Part shown: one piece after another, positions 1-6,448 of the stretch
How the letters are laid out: each line of letters begins with the position of its first letter
Position numbering within the stretch: position 1 is the stretch's first letter
Assembly: GCA_049582065.1 (NCBI GenBank)
Contig: JBAUTF010000329.1
Location: forward strand, 1 to 8,236
DNA from: DATKSS01 sp049582065
GTDB lineage: Bacteria > Chloroflexota > Dormibacteria > Dormibacterales > Dormibacteraceae
Direction of reading: 5' to 3'
DNA length: 8,236 bases
The notes under the pieces: model-generated
What the model was told of the DNA's origin: nothing
What the model saw: the letters and a program-made list of their open reading frames with translations, nothing else
Databases searched by the model: none
Position numbers and translations under genes: made by a program

Positions 1-28
1 ATCCCCGGTTCGAATCCGGGCGTGGGCT
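1..28 (+). tRNA. tRNA 3' end (partial, probably tRNA-Gly)
   Basis: Only the T arm and the 3' acceptor strand are inside the window. The T stem is CCCGG (4-8) paired with CCGGG (16-20), around the canonical seven-base loop TTCGAAT (9-15). The 3' acceptor strand CGTGGGC (21-27) and a T discriminator (28) follow. The next bases are CCG, so CCA is not genome-encoded and would be added by a nucleotidyltransferase. A U73 discriminator is typical of bacterial tRNA-Gly and tRNA-Cys; glycine is the more likely guess, but the anticodon lies off the left edge. The missing 5' strand should read GCCCACG. The T arm is convincing; the amino-acid identity is inference. Confidence 0.8.
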
Positions 29-72
29 CCGATTCAAGCAGCAACCGCCAACCATCGCGAAAAGACTTCCGC

Positions 73-858
73 CTACCCCGTTGAAAGCGGGTGCAATCCG
101 AACGCGTCCGGGACCACGGTGCCCAGGAGAAATGCGATCAGTGCGCACCCGAGGCCGATGGCCGTGATCTCAACGCCGCTCCGGATCGAATGACCACCCG
201 CAAGGCGTCCCTTGCCGACACCGATGAGGAACAGCGCGACCGCAGTGGCGGTGACCGACATGAGCAGGGCCGGACTGGGTGCGAATGGGCCGATGGCCAC
301 GATTGTGGTCACGGGAGCGGCGAACCACGGCACGATGGGGATCGCCGCTCCGATCAGGAAAGCGATCGCAATCACAACGCCGTCTAGAAACGGCCTTCCG
401 CCGGCGACCGCAAAACCGAGCTCCTTCTGGGCCATGGCTGTAAGCATCGCCTCGGGATGCTTGGCGATGACTCGCGCGACCATCTGCGCGTCGGTCTCGT
501 CCAACCCGTCCTTGAGGAACAGCTCGACCAGCTCATCCATCTCTCTCTTGGGATGACCCTCGAGCTCGGAACTCTCGTGTCTCAGCTCTTCCTGCTGAAC
601 GTCGCGCTGCGATTTAGCTGCGATATAAGCTCCCGCACCCATGGCCAACATGCCCGCCACGCCTCCAGCGAAGCCGGCGATCAGCACCCAGATGCGTCCA
701 GTCGTGGCGCCGCTCACACCGCTCACCAGGCCCAGCGATGTCAGGAGGCCGTCCTGGGTGCCGAAAACGATTTCGCGTACGTGGCTGCGCCGCTCGACTC
801 GTGATCGGGTGGTGTCGATGTGCGAGGTCGCTTCGGACGGCTCGACCACTGCGCCCAA
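73..858 (-). CDS. VIT1/CCC1 family iron/manganese transporter
   Basis: This is a membrane transporter of the VIT1/CCC1 family, which moves Fe2+ or Mn2+ out of the cytosol. In bacteria it would probably act as an exporter limiting metal toxicity. The 261-residue length is normal. Hydrophobic segments lie at about 29-52, 56-82, 157-180, 185-215 and 229-250, a five-helix layout. An acidic cytosolic domain (about 84-148) sits between helices 2 and 3. D36 (in VFGTQDGL) and M73 match the membrane metal path. E95, E98, E106, E109, M142 and E146 match the metal-binding domain, at the same spacing as D43, M80, E102, E105, E113, E116, M149 and E153 of Eucalyptus VIT1 (recalled, not checked). The start is a TTG two codons after an in-frame TAA, with no clear Shine-Dalgarno; a GTG at codon 4 is an alternative. 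The conserved domain begins near residue 26, so the first 25 residues are uncertain. It is divergent from csbD. Confidence 0.93.
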   Translation of the reverse strand: MGAVVEPSEATSHIDTTRSRVERRSHVREIVFGTQDGLLTSLGLVSGVSGATTGRIWVLIAGFAGGVAGMLAMGAGAYIAAKSQRDVQQEELRHESSELEGHPKREMDELVELFLKDGLDETDAQMVARVIAKHPEAMLTAMAQKELGFAVAGGRPFLDGVVIAIAFLIGAAIPIVPWFAAPVTTIVAIGPFAPSPALLMSVTATAVALFLIGVGKGRLAGGHSIRSGVEITAIGLGCALIAFLLGTVVPDAFGLHPLSTG

Positions 859-888
859 AGATTAAGGCAGGCCGTCGCCGGCTAGGCG

Positions 889-905
889 CGCCAGTAAGGC
901 TGGCG
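889..905 (-). promoter_or_regulatory. Short hairpin upstream of the VIT1-family gene
   Basis: CGCCAG (889-894) and CTGGCG (900-905) form a 6-bp perfect inverted repeat around a 5-base loop. It lies about 30 bases before the TTG start of the transporter, so it could sit in that gene's leader RNA or act as an operator. The sequence is GC-rich, so a chance hairpin is possible. No known riboswitch or metal-regulator box (Fur, MntR, DtxR) was recognised. Confidence 0.3.
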
Positions 906-915
906 GAGCGCACCT

Positions 916-950
916 GGTCTCGCATGGCGATGGGCCGTTACCCCGAGACC
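916..950. repeat. 7-bp inverted repeat in the divergent intergenic region
   Basis: GGTCTCG (916-922) and CGAGACC (944-950) are perfect reverse complements separated by 21 bases. The pair lies between the divergent transporter and csbD genes, closer to the transporter. It could be the closing stem of a structured leader or a two-half-site operator. Apart from this repeat and the hairpin at 889-905, I see nothing definite in the 271-bp intergenic stretch 859-1129, which must hold the promoters of both genes. Confidence 0.35.
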
Positions 951-1116
951 GTCACGCGCGAGGCCGACCAGCCTGTGCGACCCGGGTCCCCAGGCCCTAC
1001 TCATTCCTACCGCGCGGGGCAACACTGCTGGAAGTGCAAGTTCAGCTTCGGTGCGTTGACACACCGCAGGGTTCTTCACGCCTGAGAGACAGCCGAGGAG
1101 TCACAGCAATAAACCG

Positions 1117-1122
1117 AAGGAG
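1117..1122 (+). promoter_or_regulatory. Ribosome binding site of the CsbD-family gene
   Basis: AAGGAG sits 7 bases before the ATG at 1130. It decides the start: the open frame extends upstream to an ATG at 1034, but that upstream stretch has no CsbD similarity, and this strong site places initiation at 1130. Confidence 0.8.
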
Positions 1123-1129
1123 ATTGAAG

Positions 1130-1291
1130 ATGAAAGACAAGGTGCGAGGTAAGGCCGAGGAAGTCAAGGGCAAGATGATCGGCGACAGGAGCCTTCAGCT
1201 CAAAGGCAAGACGCGCCAGAAGGTGGGAGGCCTGAAAGAGAGCGTCAAGGCGATCGCCTACGACGCAGAACACTCCCACGGGAAGAGCTAG
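1130..1291 (+). CDS. CsbD family stress-response protein
   Basis: A small, highly charged, lysine-rich cytosolic protein of 53 residues. It opens with MKDKVRGKAEEVKGKM and continues with LKGKTRQKVGGLKESVK, which matches the CsbD family: two amphipathic segments with repeated GK(A/T)-x-x-K-x-G-x-(L/M) patterns. The family is named for a sigma-B-controlled general stress gene of Bacillus subtilis. Its biochemical role is not established, and family members are usually induced by osmotic, oxidative or stationary-phase stress. The length is slightly short for the family (commonly about 55-70). A strong AAGGAG site supports the start. It is transcribed alone: the next gene begins 197 bp downstream after a stable hairpin, and the upstream neighbour is divergent. 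Stress control is an inference from the family; no sigma-factor site was convincingly identified. Confidence 0.9.
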   Translation: MKDKVRGKAEEVKGKMIGDRSLQLKGKTRQKVGGLKESVKAIAYDAEHSHGKS

Positions 1292-1319
1292 GGCGGATCT
1301 GGTCGCCGATTAGCCGGTA

Positions 1320-1356
1320 GGCCACGCCCCTGGCTCGAAACCAGGCGTGGCCTCCA
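1320..1356 (+). terminator. 12-bp hairpin after csbD, tRNA-minihelix-like
   Basis: GGCCACG (1320-1326) pairs perfectly with CGTGGCC (1346-1352). After a two-base CC bulge, CCTGG (1329-1333) pairs with CCAGG (1341-1345) around the seven-base loop CTCGAAA. The hairpin begins 28 bases after the csbD stop, a good place for a terminator or mRNA 3'-end stabiliser. No T-run follows, so it is not a classic intrinsic terminator. The same bases also read as a tRNA with its D and anticodon arms missing: a 7-bp acceptor stem, a 5-bp T stem, a 7-base loop containing TCGAA, then T and CCA (1353-1356). The stem is clear; its role is not. Confidence 0.5.
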
Positions 1357-1488
1357 CCCCGTTAAGCCATGTGCTTTCAGGGGTCTGATTGCCCTAGCCA
1401 CCCATGGCGACAAACACCCGTCTCGGGCCCAACCTGAGCATGGGATGAAAGCGCTATTTTCACGCCGGCCGAAGGACGCGCCATCGCC

Positions 1489-4400
1489 GTGAAAGCCACC
1501 GTGGTGCTCGAAGATACGACCGGAGGGAAGAAACCCCGGCGCGGTGGCGCGCCCAAGCATCTGGGCGCGACGCTGTTCAGTGACCCGCAAGACGCCGCCA
1601 GCTTCATCGGCAACGTGCTCGAGGCCTCGACGGAGTATTCGATCATCGGGGCGGACCTCGAGGGCAACATCCAGCTGTGGAACGAAGGCGCCCACCGCCT
1701 CTATGGGTACGAGCCGGACGACGTCGTCGGCAAAGCGAACTTCTCGATCCTCCACGCCGCCGAGCACGTGGCCGTGGGCCTTCCCAGGCAGATGATGGCG
1801 ATGGCCCTCGCCACCGGCAAGTTCGAGGGCACCACCGTTCGCAGGCGCAAGGACGGCACGACTTTCACCGCCCGCGTCGTGTTGACGCCGCGACGCGACG
1901 ACAAGGGCAACGCGATAGGACTGCTGCTCATCTCGAAGGACATCTCGGACGAGATCCGCCTGACCCACGACCTCGAGGCGACCCAGGTCTATACGCGCTC
2001 CCTGATCGAATCGAACATCGACGCGATCATGACCACCGACCCGCTGGGCGTGATCACCGACGTGAACCAGCAGATGGAGTCGCTGACCGGGCATTCGCGG
2101 GTGGAGCTGATCGGGTCGCGCTTCAACTGCTACTTCACAGATCCCCGGCGGGCAGATGACGGCATCCGCCAGGTGCTCCGCGAAGGCAAGGTGACCGACT
2201 ACGAGCTCACGGCTCGCTCGAAGAGCGGATCGGAGACGCTCATCAGCTACAACGCCACCGCCATGTTCGACGTGGACGAAAAGCTGCAGGGAGTGTTCGC
2301 GACGGCGCGCGACATCACCGAGCAAAAGAAGCTCGAGGAGCGATTGCGGGAGCAGCAGACGTACCTGCGCGGCCTGATCGAATCCAGCGTCGACTGCTTG
2401 CTCACGATCGATTCCCAGGGCCTGGTGTCCGACGTGAACGAGCAGACGTGCCGCCTGTCCGGATTCGGGCGCGAAGACCTGCTGGGCACCGCGTTCGCCA
2501 ACTACTTCGCCGAGCCGCAGCTCGCCACCGCCGGTGTCGAGCAGACGTTCGACAAGGGCATGGTGAAGGACTGCGTCCTCACTCTTCTCACCCGCTCGGC
2601 ACAGCACCTCCAGGTGTCCTTCAACGCATCGATCTTCAAGGATCACCTGGGCAGCGTGCGGGGGATCTTCGCTTCCATCCGCGACGTCACCGACCAGACC
2701 GTTTTGCAAGCCTTGCTGCTAAGCGAGCGAGCTTACAACCGAGGCCTCCTCGAGGCCCTGGTCGACGGCCTGGTCACCGTCGACCCGATGCTGAAGATCA
2801 CCGACGTCAACGAAAAGATGTGCCACATGTCCGGGTATGCCCGCGACGAGCTCATCGGCAGCTCGTTCGAGGACTACTTCACCGACTCCAAGCGGGCGGC
2901 GGCGGGAGCCCGCGACACACTGGACAAGGGCGCCCTGACCAACTATGAGCTCACGCTCCGCACCAAGGGCGGCCAGGAGCTGCTGGTTGCGTTCAATGCG
3001 GCCACCTTCACGGACCAGGCAGGCCAGGTGCGCGGAATCTTCGCATCGGCCCGCGACATCACCGACCAGGCCCGCCTCCAGAAGGAGCTGGCCGAGGAAC
3101 AGGCCTATAACCGGGGTCTGTTCGAAGCCTCGCGCGACGGCCTGGTGACTGTCGACGATGACATGCGGATCATCGACCTGAACGAGACCCTGTGCAAGAT
3201 GGTCGGCCAGAGGCGAGCCCAGCTCGTAGGTTCAATATTCTCCGATTACTTCGTCGAGCGAGAGCGCGCGGCCGATGGGGTGAGGCTGACCTTCGAGAAA
3301 GGTCTCGTGACGAACTACGTCCTGACCATGAAGTCGGCCAACGGGCAGAAGCTGCCGGTATCCTTCAACGCCGCCGTTTTCCGCGACGCCGCCGGCGTGG
3401 TGCGCGGGATATTCGCGTCGTTCCGAGACATCACGGATCAGCAGGAGCTGGAGCTGCAGCTTCGCGACACCCAGAAGTACACCCGGTCTCTGATCGAGTC
3501 GAACATCGACGCGATCATGACCACCGACCCACTGGGCGTCATCACCGACGTGAATGAGCAGATGGTGGCCCTGACCAGCCGCACCCGTGAGGAACTGATC
3601 GGCTCGACTTTCAAGACCCATTTCACAGAACCAGCTCGCGCCGAGGAGGCCATCCGGCTCGTGCTCAGCGAGGGCAAGGCGACCAACTACGAGCTTACGG
3701 CGCGCTCCAAGGACGGGCGCGAAACGGTCGTCAGCTACAACGCGAGGGCGCTGTTCGACCGCGAGAACCGCCTGCAGGGGGTGTTCGCCGCGGCCCGGAC
3801 GATCACCGAGCAAAGGAAGCTGGAGGAGCAGCTCCGGGAGCAGCAGGCATATCTCAGAGGACTGATCGAATCCTCCGGGGACGCCCTCATCACGGTCGAC
3901 CCCGACGGCTTCATCTCCGACGTCAACGAGCAGATGTGCCGCATGTCCGGATACGGGCGAGACGACCTGCTCGGAACACCGTTTGCCAACTACTTCATCG
4001 ACCCCGAGCTCGCCCGCTCCGGCGTCCGGCAGACCTTCGAGATGGGCATAGTGACCGAGCATCCGCTGACTCTCGTCTCGCGCACTCGCCGCCACCTGCA
4101 GGTGTCATACAACGCATCCGTGTTCAAGGATCCAGGCGGCAACGTGCACGGCATCTTCGCTTCCGTCCGCGACGTCACCGACCGTGTGCGCCTGGAGGAG
4201 CAGGTCCGTGAGCAGCAGAACTACCTGCGGGGCCTCATCGAGTCTTCGGGCGACGGCCTCGTCGTGGTCGATCCTGAGGGCTTCATCACCGATCTCAACG
4301 AGCAGATGTGCCGCATGACCGGCTATTCCCGGCAGGAGCTCATGGGATCGGTGTTCAAGCGGTACTTCACGCAGCCGGAGGAAGCCGCGGTGGGTGTTCG

Positions 4401-6060
4401 CCGCACCCTGGCGGAGGGCGCGGTCACGAACTACGAGCTGATCCTCGAATCGAAGAGCGGCCGCAAGGCCACCGTTTCGTTGAACGCGTCGGTCTTCAGA
4501 GCCCCGGACGGCCACATCGAGGGCATTTTCGCGTCAGCCCGCGATATCTCCGAAGAGGCTCGCCTGCGGACGCAGCTGACCGAGCAGCAGGTCTATAACA
4601 GGTCGCTGTTCGAGGCCTCCGCAGACGCCCTGTTCGCCATCGCCCCGGACGGCGTGATCACCGATGTGAACGAAGAGGCGACACGGCTCACCGGTTACTC
4701 GCGAAAGCACCTGGTCAGCACGCGCTTCAATGACTATTTCACCGAGCCCGTGCGCGCGGCCGCAGGCATCGACCAGACATTCGTCGAGGGCCGCGTCACC
4801 GGCTACGAGCTCGTCATGGTGACCCGGCAGGGGCGTCGGATCACCGTCAGCTTGAGCGCCGGGGTGTTCACCGACGTGGCCGGGCTTCCGCTGGGCATTC
4901 TCGCCGGCGCCCGAGAGAACAGCGCGCAGAAGCAGCTGGAGCAGCAGCTGCGCGATTCGCAGGTTTACACGCGCTCGCTGATCGAGTCGAACATCGACGC
5001 CCTGGTCAGCACCGACCCGGTGGGCGTGATCACCGATGTCAACCAGCAGATGGAGGCTTTGACCGGCGTCGGCCGCGACGAGCTGATCGGCTCGGACCTG
5101 AAGAAGTACTTCACGGACCCGATGAGCGCGGAAGACGGTTTGCGCCAGACCCTTCGTGAAGGCAAGGTCACCGACTTCGAGCTCACAGCCCGGAGCCGGC
5201 GCGGCGAGGAGACGATGGTCGCGTACAACGCGGCCACGCTGTTCGACCCGGATCACAAGCTGCGGGGCATCTTCGCCACCGTTCGGGAGATCACCGAGCG
5301 CAAGCGCTTCGAGCGGCAGCTGCAGGAGACCAACCTCGAGCTCGCGCGAGCGGACCGGGCCAAGGACCGCTTCCTGGCCAGCATGAGTCACGAGCTACGG
5401 ACCCCTTTGAACGCGATCATCGGATTCACCGGAACCCTCCTCATGAAGCTGCCGGGACCGCTGAACCCCGAGCAAGAAGAACAGCTGCAGACGGTGCAGT
5501 CGAGCGGCCGCCACCTGCTGTCCATCATCAACGACCTCCTGGACCTGGCCAAGATCGAGTCCGGCAAGTGGGAGGGCGATTTCCAGGCCGTGGACTGCGC
5601 CGAGGTGGCGCAGGGGGCGGTGGATGGCCTGCGGCCCCTCGCGCGCAACAAGGGCCTGAGCTTCGTGGTGGTCGCCCCGGACCATCCGGTCACGGCCTCG
5701 ATCGACCGCCGAGCGCTGAACCAGATCCTGATCAACTTGAGCAACAACGCGATCAAGTTCACCGACGCGGGCGAGGTTCGCCTGGAGGTCAAAGAGATCT
5801 TCTCCGAGGGGAAGGCTGCGGTGCGCTTCGACGTGATCGACACCGGTATCGGCATCAAGCAGGAGGACCAGGCCAAGCTGTTCGAGGCGTTCGAGCAGCT
5901 CAAGAAGCACCTGGCGACGCCCAGGGAGGGCACTGGCCTTGGGCTCTACATCTGCCAGAGACTGGCCGGCCTGCTGGGAGGCAGCATCGAGTTCACCAGC
6001 GAGTTCGGTAAGGGAAGCACCTTCAGCTTCCTGGTGCCGAGGGACCACGATGAGCGGTGA
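1489..6060 (+). CDS. Soluble multi-PAS sensor histidine kinase (ten PAS domains)
   Basis: A 1523-residue cytosolic sensor kinase with no signal peptide or membrane segment. After a basic N-terminal tail, a divergent PAS domain spans about 37-160. Nine tandem PAS units of exactly 124 residues follow (168-1283). Each starts Y-(T/L/N)-R-(G/S)-L and ends in a DIT-type motif plus a charged coiled-coil linker (for example TEQKKLEERLREQQ). The catalytic core has an H-box SHELRTPLN with phosphoacceptor H1301, an N-box NLSNNAIKFT (N1420), a G1 box DTGIGI (D1451) and a G2 box GTGLGL (G1481), so it should be an active HPK1-type kinase. No PAS unit carries the LOV cysteine motif, and the ligand is unknown. 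No receiver domain is fused; the response regulator starting 11 bases before this stop is the likely partner. The GTG start is the first possible one after an in-frame TGA at 1435; the nearest purine-rich site (AAGGA, 1472-1476) is 12 bases away, so GTGs at 1501 or 1504 are alternatives. Confidence 0.96.
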   Translation: MKATVVLEDTTGGKKPRRGGAPKHLGATLFSDPQDAASFIGNVLEASTEYSIIGADLEGNIQLWNEGAHRLYGYEPDDVVGKANFSILHAAEHVAVGLPRQMMAMALATGKFEGTTVRRRKDGTTFTARVVLTPRRDDKGNAIGLLLISKDISDEIRLTHDLEATQVYTRSLIESNIDAIMTTDPLGVITDVNQQMESLTGHSRVELIGSRFNCYFTDPRRADDGIRQVLREGKVTDYELTARSKSGSETLISYNATAMFDVDEKLQGVFATARDITEQKKLEERLREQQTYLRGLIESSVDCLLTIDSQGLVSDVNEQTCRLSGFGREDLLGTAFANYFAEPQLATAGVEQTFDKGMVKDCVLTLLTRSAQHLQVSFNASIFKDHLGSVRGIFASIRDVTDQTVLQALLLSERAYNRGLLEALVDGLVTVDPMLKITDVNEKMCHMSGYARDELIGSSFEDYFTDSKRAAAGARDTLDKGALTNYELTLRTKGGQELLVAFNAATFTDQAGQVRGIFASARDITDQARLQKELAEEQAYNRGLFEASRDGLVTVDDDMRIIDLNETLCKMVGQRRAQLVGSIFSDYFVERERAADGVRLTFEKGLVTNYVLTMKSANGQKLPVSFNAAVFRDAAGVVRGIFASFRDITDQQELELQLRDTQKYTRSLIESNIDAIMTTDPLGVITDVNEQMVALTSRTREELIGSTFKTHFTEPARAEEAIRLVLSEGKATNYELTARSKDGRETVVSYNARALFDRENRLQGVFAAARTITEQRKLEEQLREQQAYLRGLIESSGDALITVDPDGFISDVNEQMCRMSGYGRDDLLGTPFANYFIDPELARSGVRQTFEMGIVTEHPLTLVSRTRRHLQVSYNASVFKDPGGNVHGIFASVRDVTDRVRLEEQVREQQNYLRGLIESSGDGLVVVDPEGFITDLNEQMCRMTGYSRQELMGSVFKRYFTQPEEAAVGVRRTLAEGAVTNYELILESKSGRKATVSLNASVFRAPDGHIEGIFASARDISEEARLRTQLTEQQVYNRSLFEASADALFAIAPDGVITDVNEEATRLTGYSRKHLVSTRFNDYFTEPVRAAAGIDQTFVEGRVTGYELVMVTRQGRRITVSLSAGVFTDVAGLPLGILAGARENSAQKQLEQQLRDSQVYTRSLIESNIDALVSTDPVGVITDVNQQMEALTGVGRDELIGSDLKKYFTDPMSAEDGLRQTLREGKVTDFELTARSRRGEETMVAYNAATLFDPDHKLRGIFATVREITERKRFERQLQETNLELARADRAKDRFLASMSHELRTPLNAIIGFTGTLLMKLPGPLNPEQEEQLQTVQSSGRHLLSIINDLLDLAKIESGKWEGDFQAVDCAEVAQGAVDGLRPLARNKGLSFVVVAPDHPVTASIDRRALNQILINLSNNAIKFTDAGEVRLEVKEIFSEGKAAVRFDVIDTGIGIKQEDQAKLFEAFEQLKKHLATPREGTGLGLYICQRLAGLLGGSIEFTSEFGKGSTFSFLVPRDHDER
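1990..5337 (+). repeat. Nine tandem 372-bp PAS-encoding repeats in exact phase
   Basis: The units begin at 1990, 2362, 2734, 3106, 3478, 3850, 4222, 4594 and 4966, each with a TAT or TAC tyrosine codon. The codon after the LIE/LFE glutamate recurs at 2011, 2383, 2755, 3127, 3499, 3871, 4243, 4615 and 4987, always 372 bases apart. Units 1, 5 and 9 are most alike (ESNIDA, ELTARS), as are 2 and 6 (LLGT-x-FANYF, HLQVS-x-NAS), 3 and 7 (GA-x-TNYEL, GIFASARDI) and 4 and 8 (YNR-x-LFEAS, QLRD-x-Q). The array therefore has a secondary period of 1488 bp. DNA identity is high enough in places for recombination between units. Confidence 0.95.
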
Positions 6061-6448
6061 CGGCTTGATCCTGGTGGTCGAAGACAACAAGGCCAGCAGC
6101 GACCTCATGGCCTACCTGCTCCGGGCTGCCGGCCACACGGTCCTCACCTGCACCGACGGCGCCGACGCGATCACCATCGCGGGTCGCGAACACCCGAGGG
6201 TAATCGTCATGGACCTGCAGCTCGACCGCATGAGCGGGCTCGAGGCTGCGGCCATCCTCGCCGCCGATCCCGATCTGAAGACGATTCCAAGGGTTGCGGT
6301 GACGGCGTATGCGATGGTCGGCGACCGCGACCGCGTGCTGAAGGCCGGCTTCCAGGGATACATCGCCAAACCGATCGAGCCGACCACGTTCGCAGCCCAG
6401 ATCCACTCCTTTTTCGTGCGGCTCGAATCGCGGACGGAGGCGAGCTGA
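6050..6448 (+). CDS. Single-domain response regulator (CheY-like receiver)
   Basis: A 132-residue protein made of one receiver domain with no output domain. Visible receiver residues are the acidic pair E11-D12 (LVVEDN), phosphoacceptor D55 (VIVMDLQL), the switch threonine T85 (VAVTAYA), aromatic switch Y104 and the invariant lysine K107 (YIAKP). This type of stand-alone receiver following a hybrid-type kinase core usually shuttles phosphate in a relay or acts by protein contact. The ATG at 6050 overlaps the end of the upstream kinase gene by 11 bases. It has GAGGGA at 6039-6044, 5 bases upstream, inside that gene. Longer in-frame starts upstream would only add out-of-frame kinase sequence. 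Its TGA shares one base with the ATG of the next gene (TGATG), so all three genes are likely translationally coupled. The likely phosphodonors are the neighbouring kinases; this is inferred from position. Confidence 0.95.
   Translation: MSGDGLILVVEDNKASSDLMAYLLRAAGHTVLTCTDGADAITIAGREHPRVIVMDLQLDRMSGLEAAAILAADPDLKTIPRVAVTAYAMVGDRDRVLKAGFQGYIAKPIEPTTFAAQIHSFFVRLESRTEAS

Noticed and set aside
1056..1061. TTGACA as a -35 box for csbD
   Set aside because: No TATAAT-like hexamer lies 16-18 bases downstream. An alternative GGAAG...CGTT pair (1030-1057) resembling an EcfG-type promoter has a 19-base spacer, longer than expected. Neither is convincing.
1034..1129. Upstream extension of the CsbD frame to an ATG at 1034
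   Set aside because: The added residues show no family similarity, and AAGGAG 7 bases before the ATG at 1130 marks the real start.
1281..1356. A complete tRNA ending at the CCA at 1354-1356
   Set aside because: At normal tRNA length the 5' end would be near 1281, where the sequence does not pair with the acceptor strand. The pairing 5' strand is immediately next to the T-like arm, so there are no D or anticodon arms.
1401..1444. Inverted repeat CCCATG/CATGGG with an inner CCCG/CGGG upstream of the kinase
   Set aside because: The outer arms are 32 bases apart and only 6 bp; the inner stem is 4 bp. This is expected by chance in GC-rich DNA.
2107..2160. Possible LOV photosensor in PAS unit 1 because of an N-C pair (FNCYF)
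   Set aside because: The LOV signature needs GxNCRFLQ in the helix before the insertion. The surrounding residues do not fit, and the other units lack the cysteine.
1288..2709. 473-codon open frame on the - strand opposite csbD end and the first PAS units
   Set aside because: It lies antisense to clear PAS coding sequence. Its product is rich in H, R, L, V, E and D with no domain, and similar antisense frames recur (3232-4095, 4534-5391) with the PAS period. It is a shadow of GC-rich codon use.
5939..6049. Longer start for the response regulator at 5939
   Set aside because: The extra codons are an out-of-frame reading of the kinase G2 region. The receiver fold begins right after the ATG at 6050, which has its own ribosome site.
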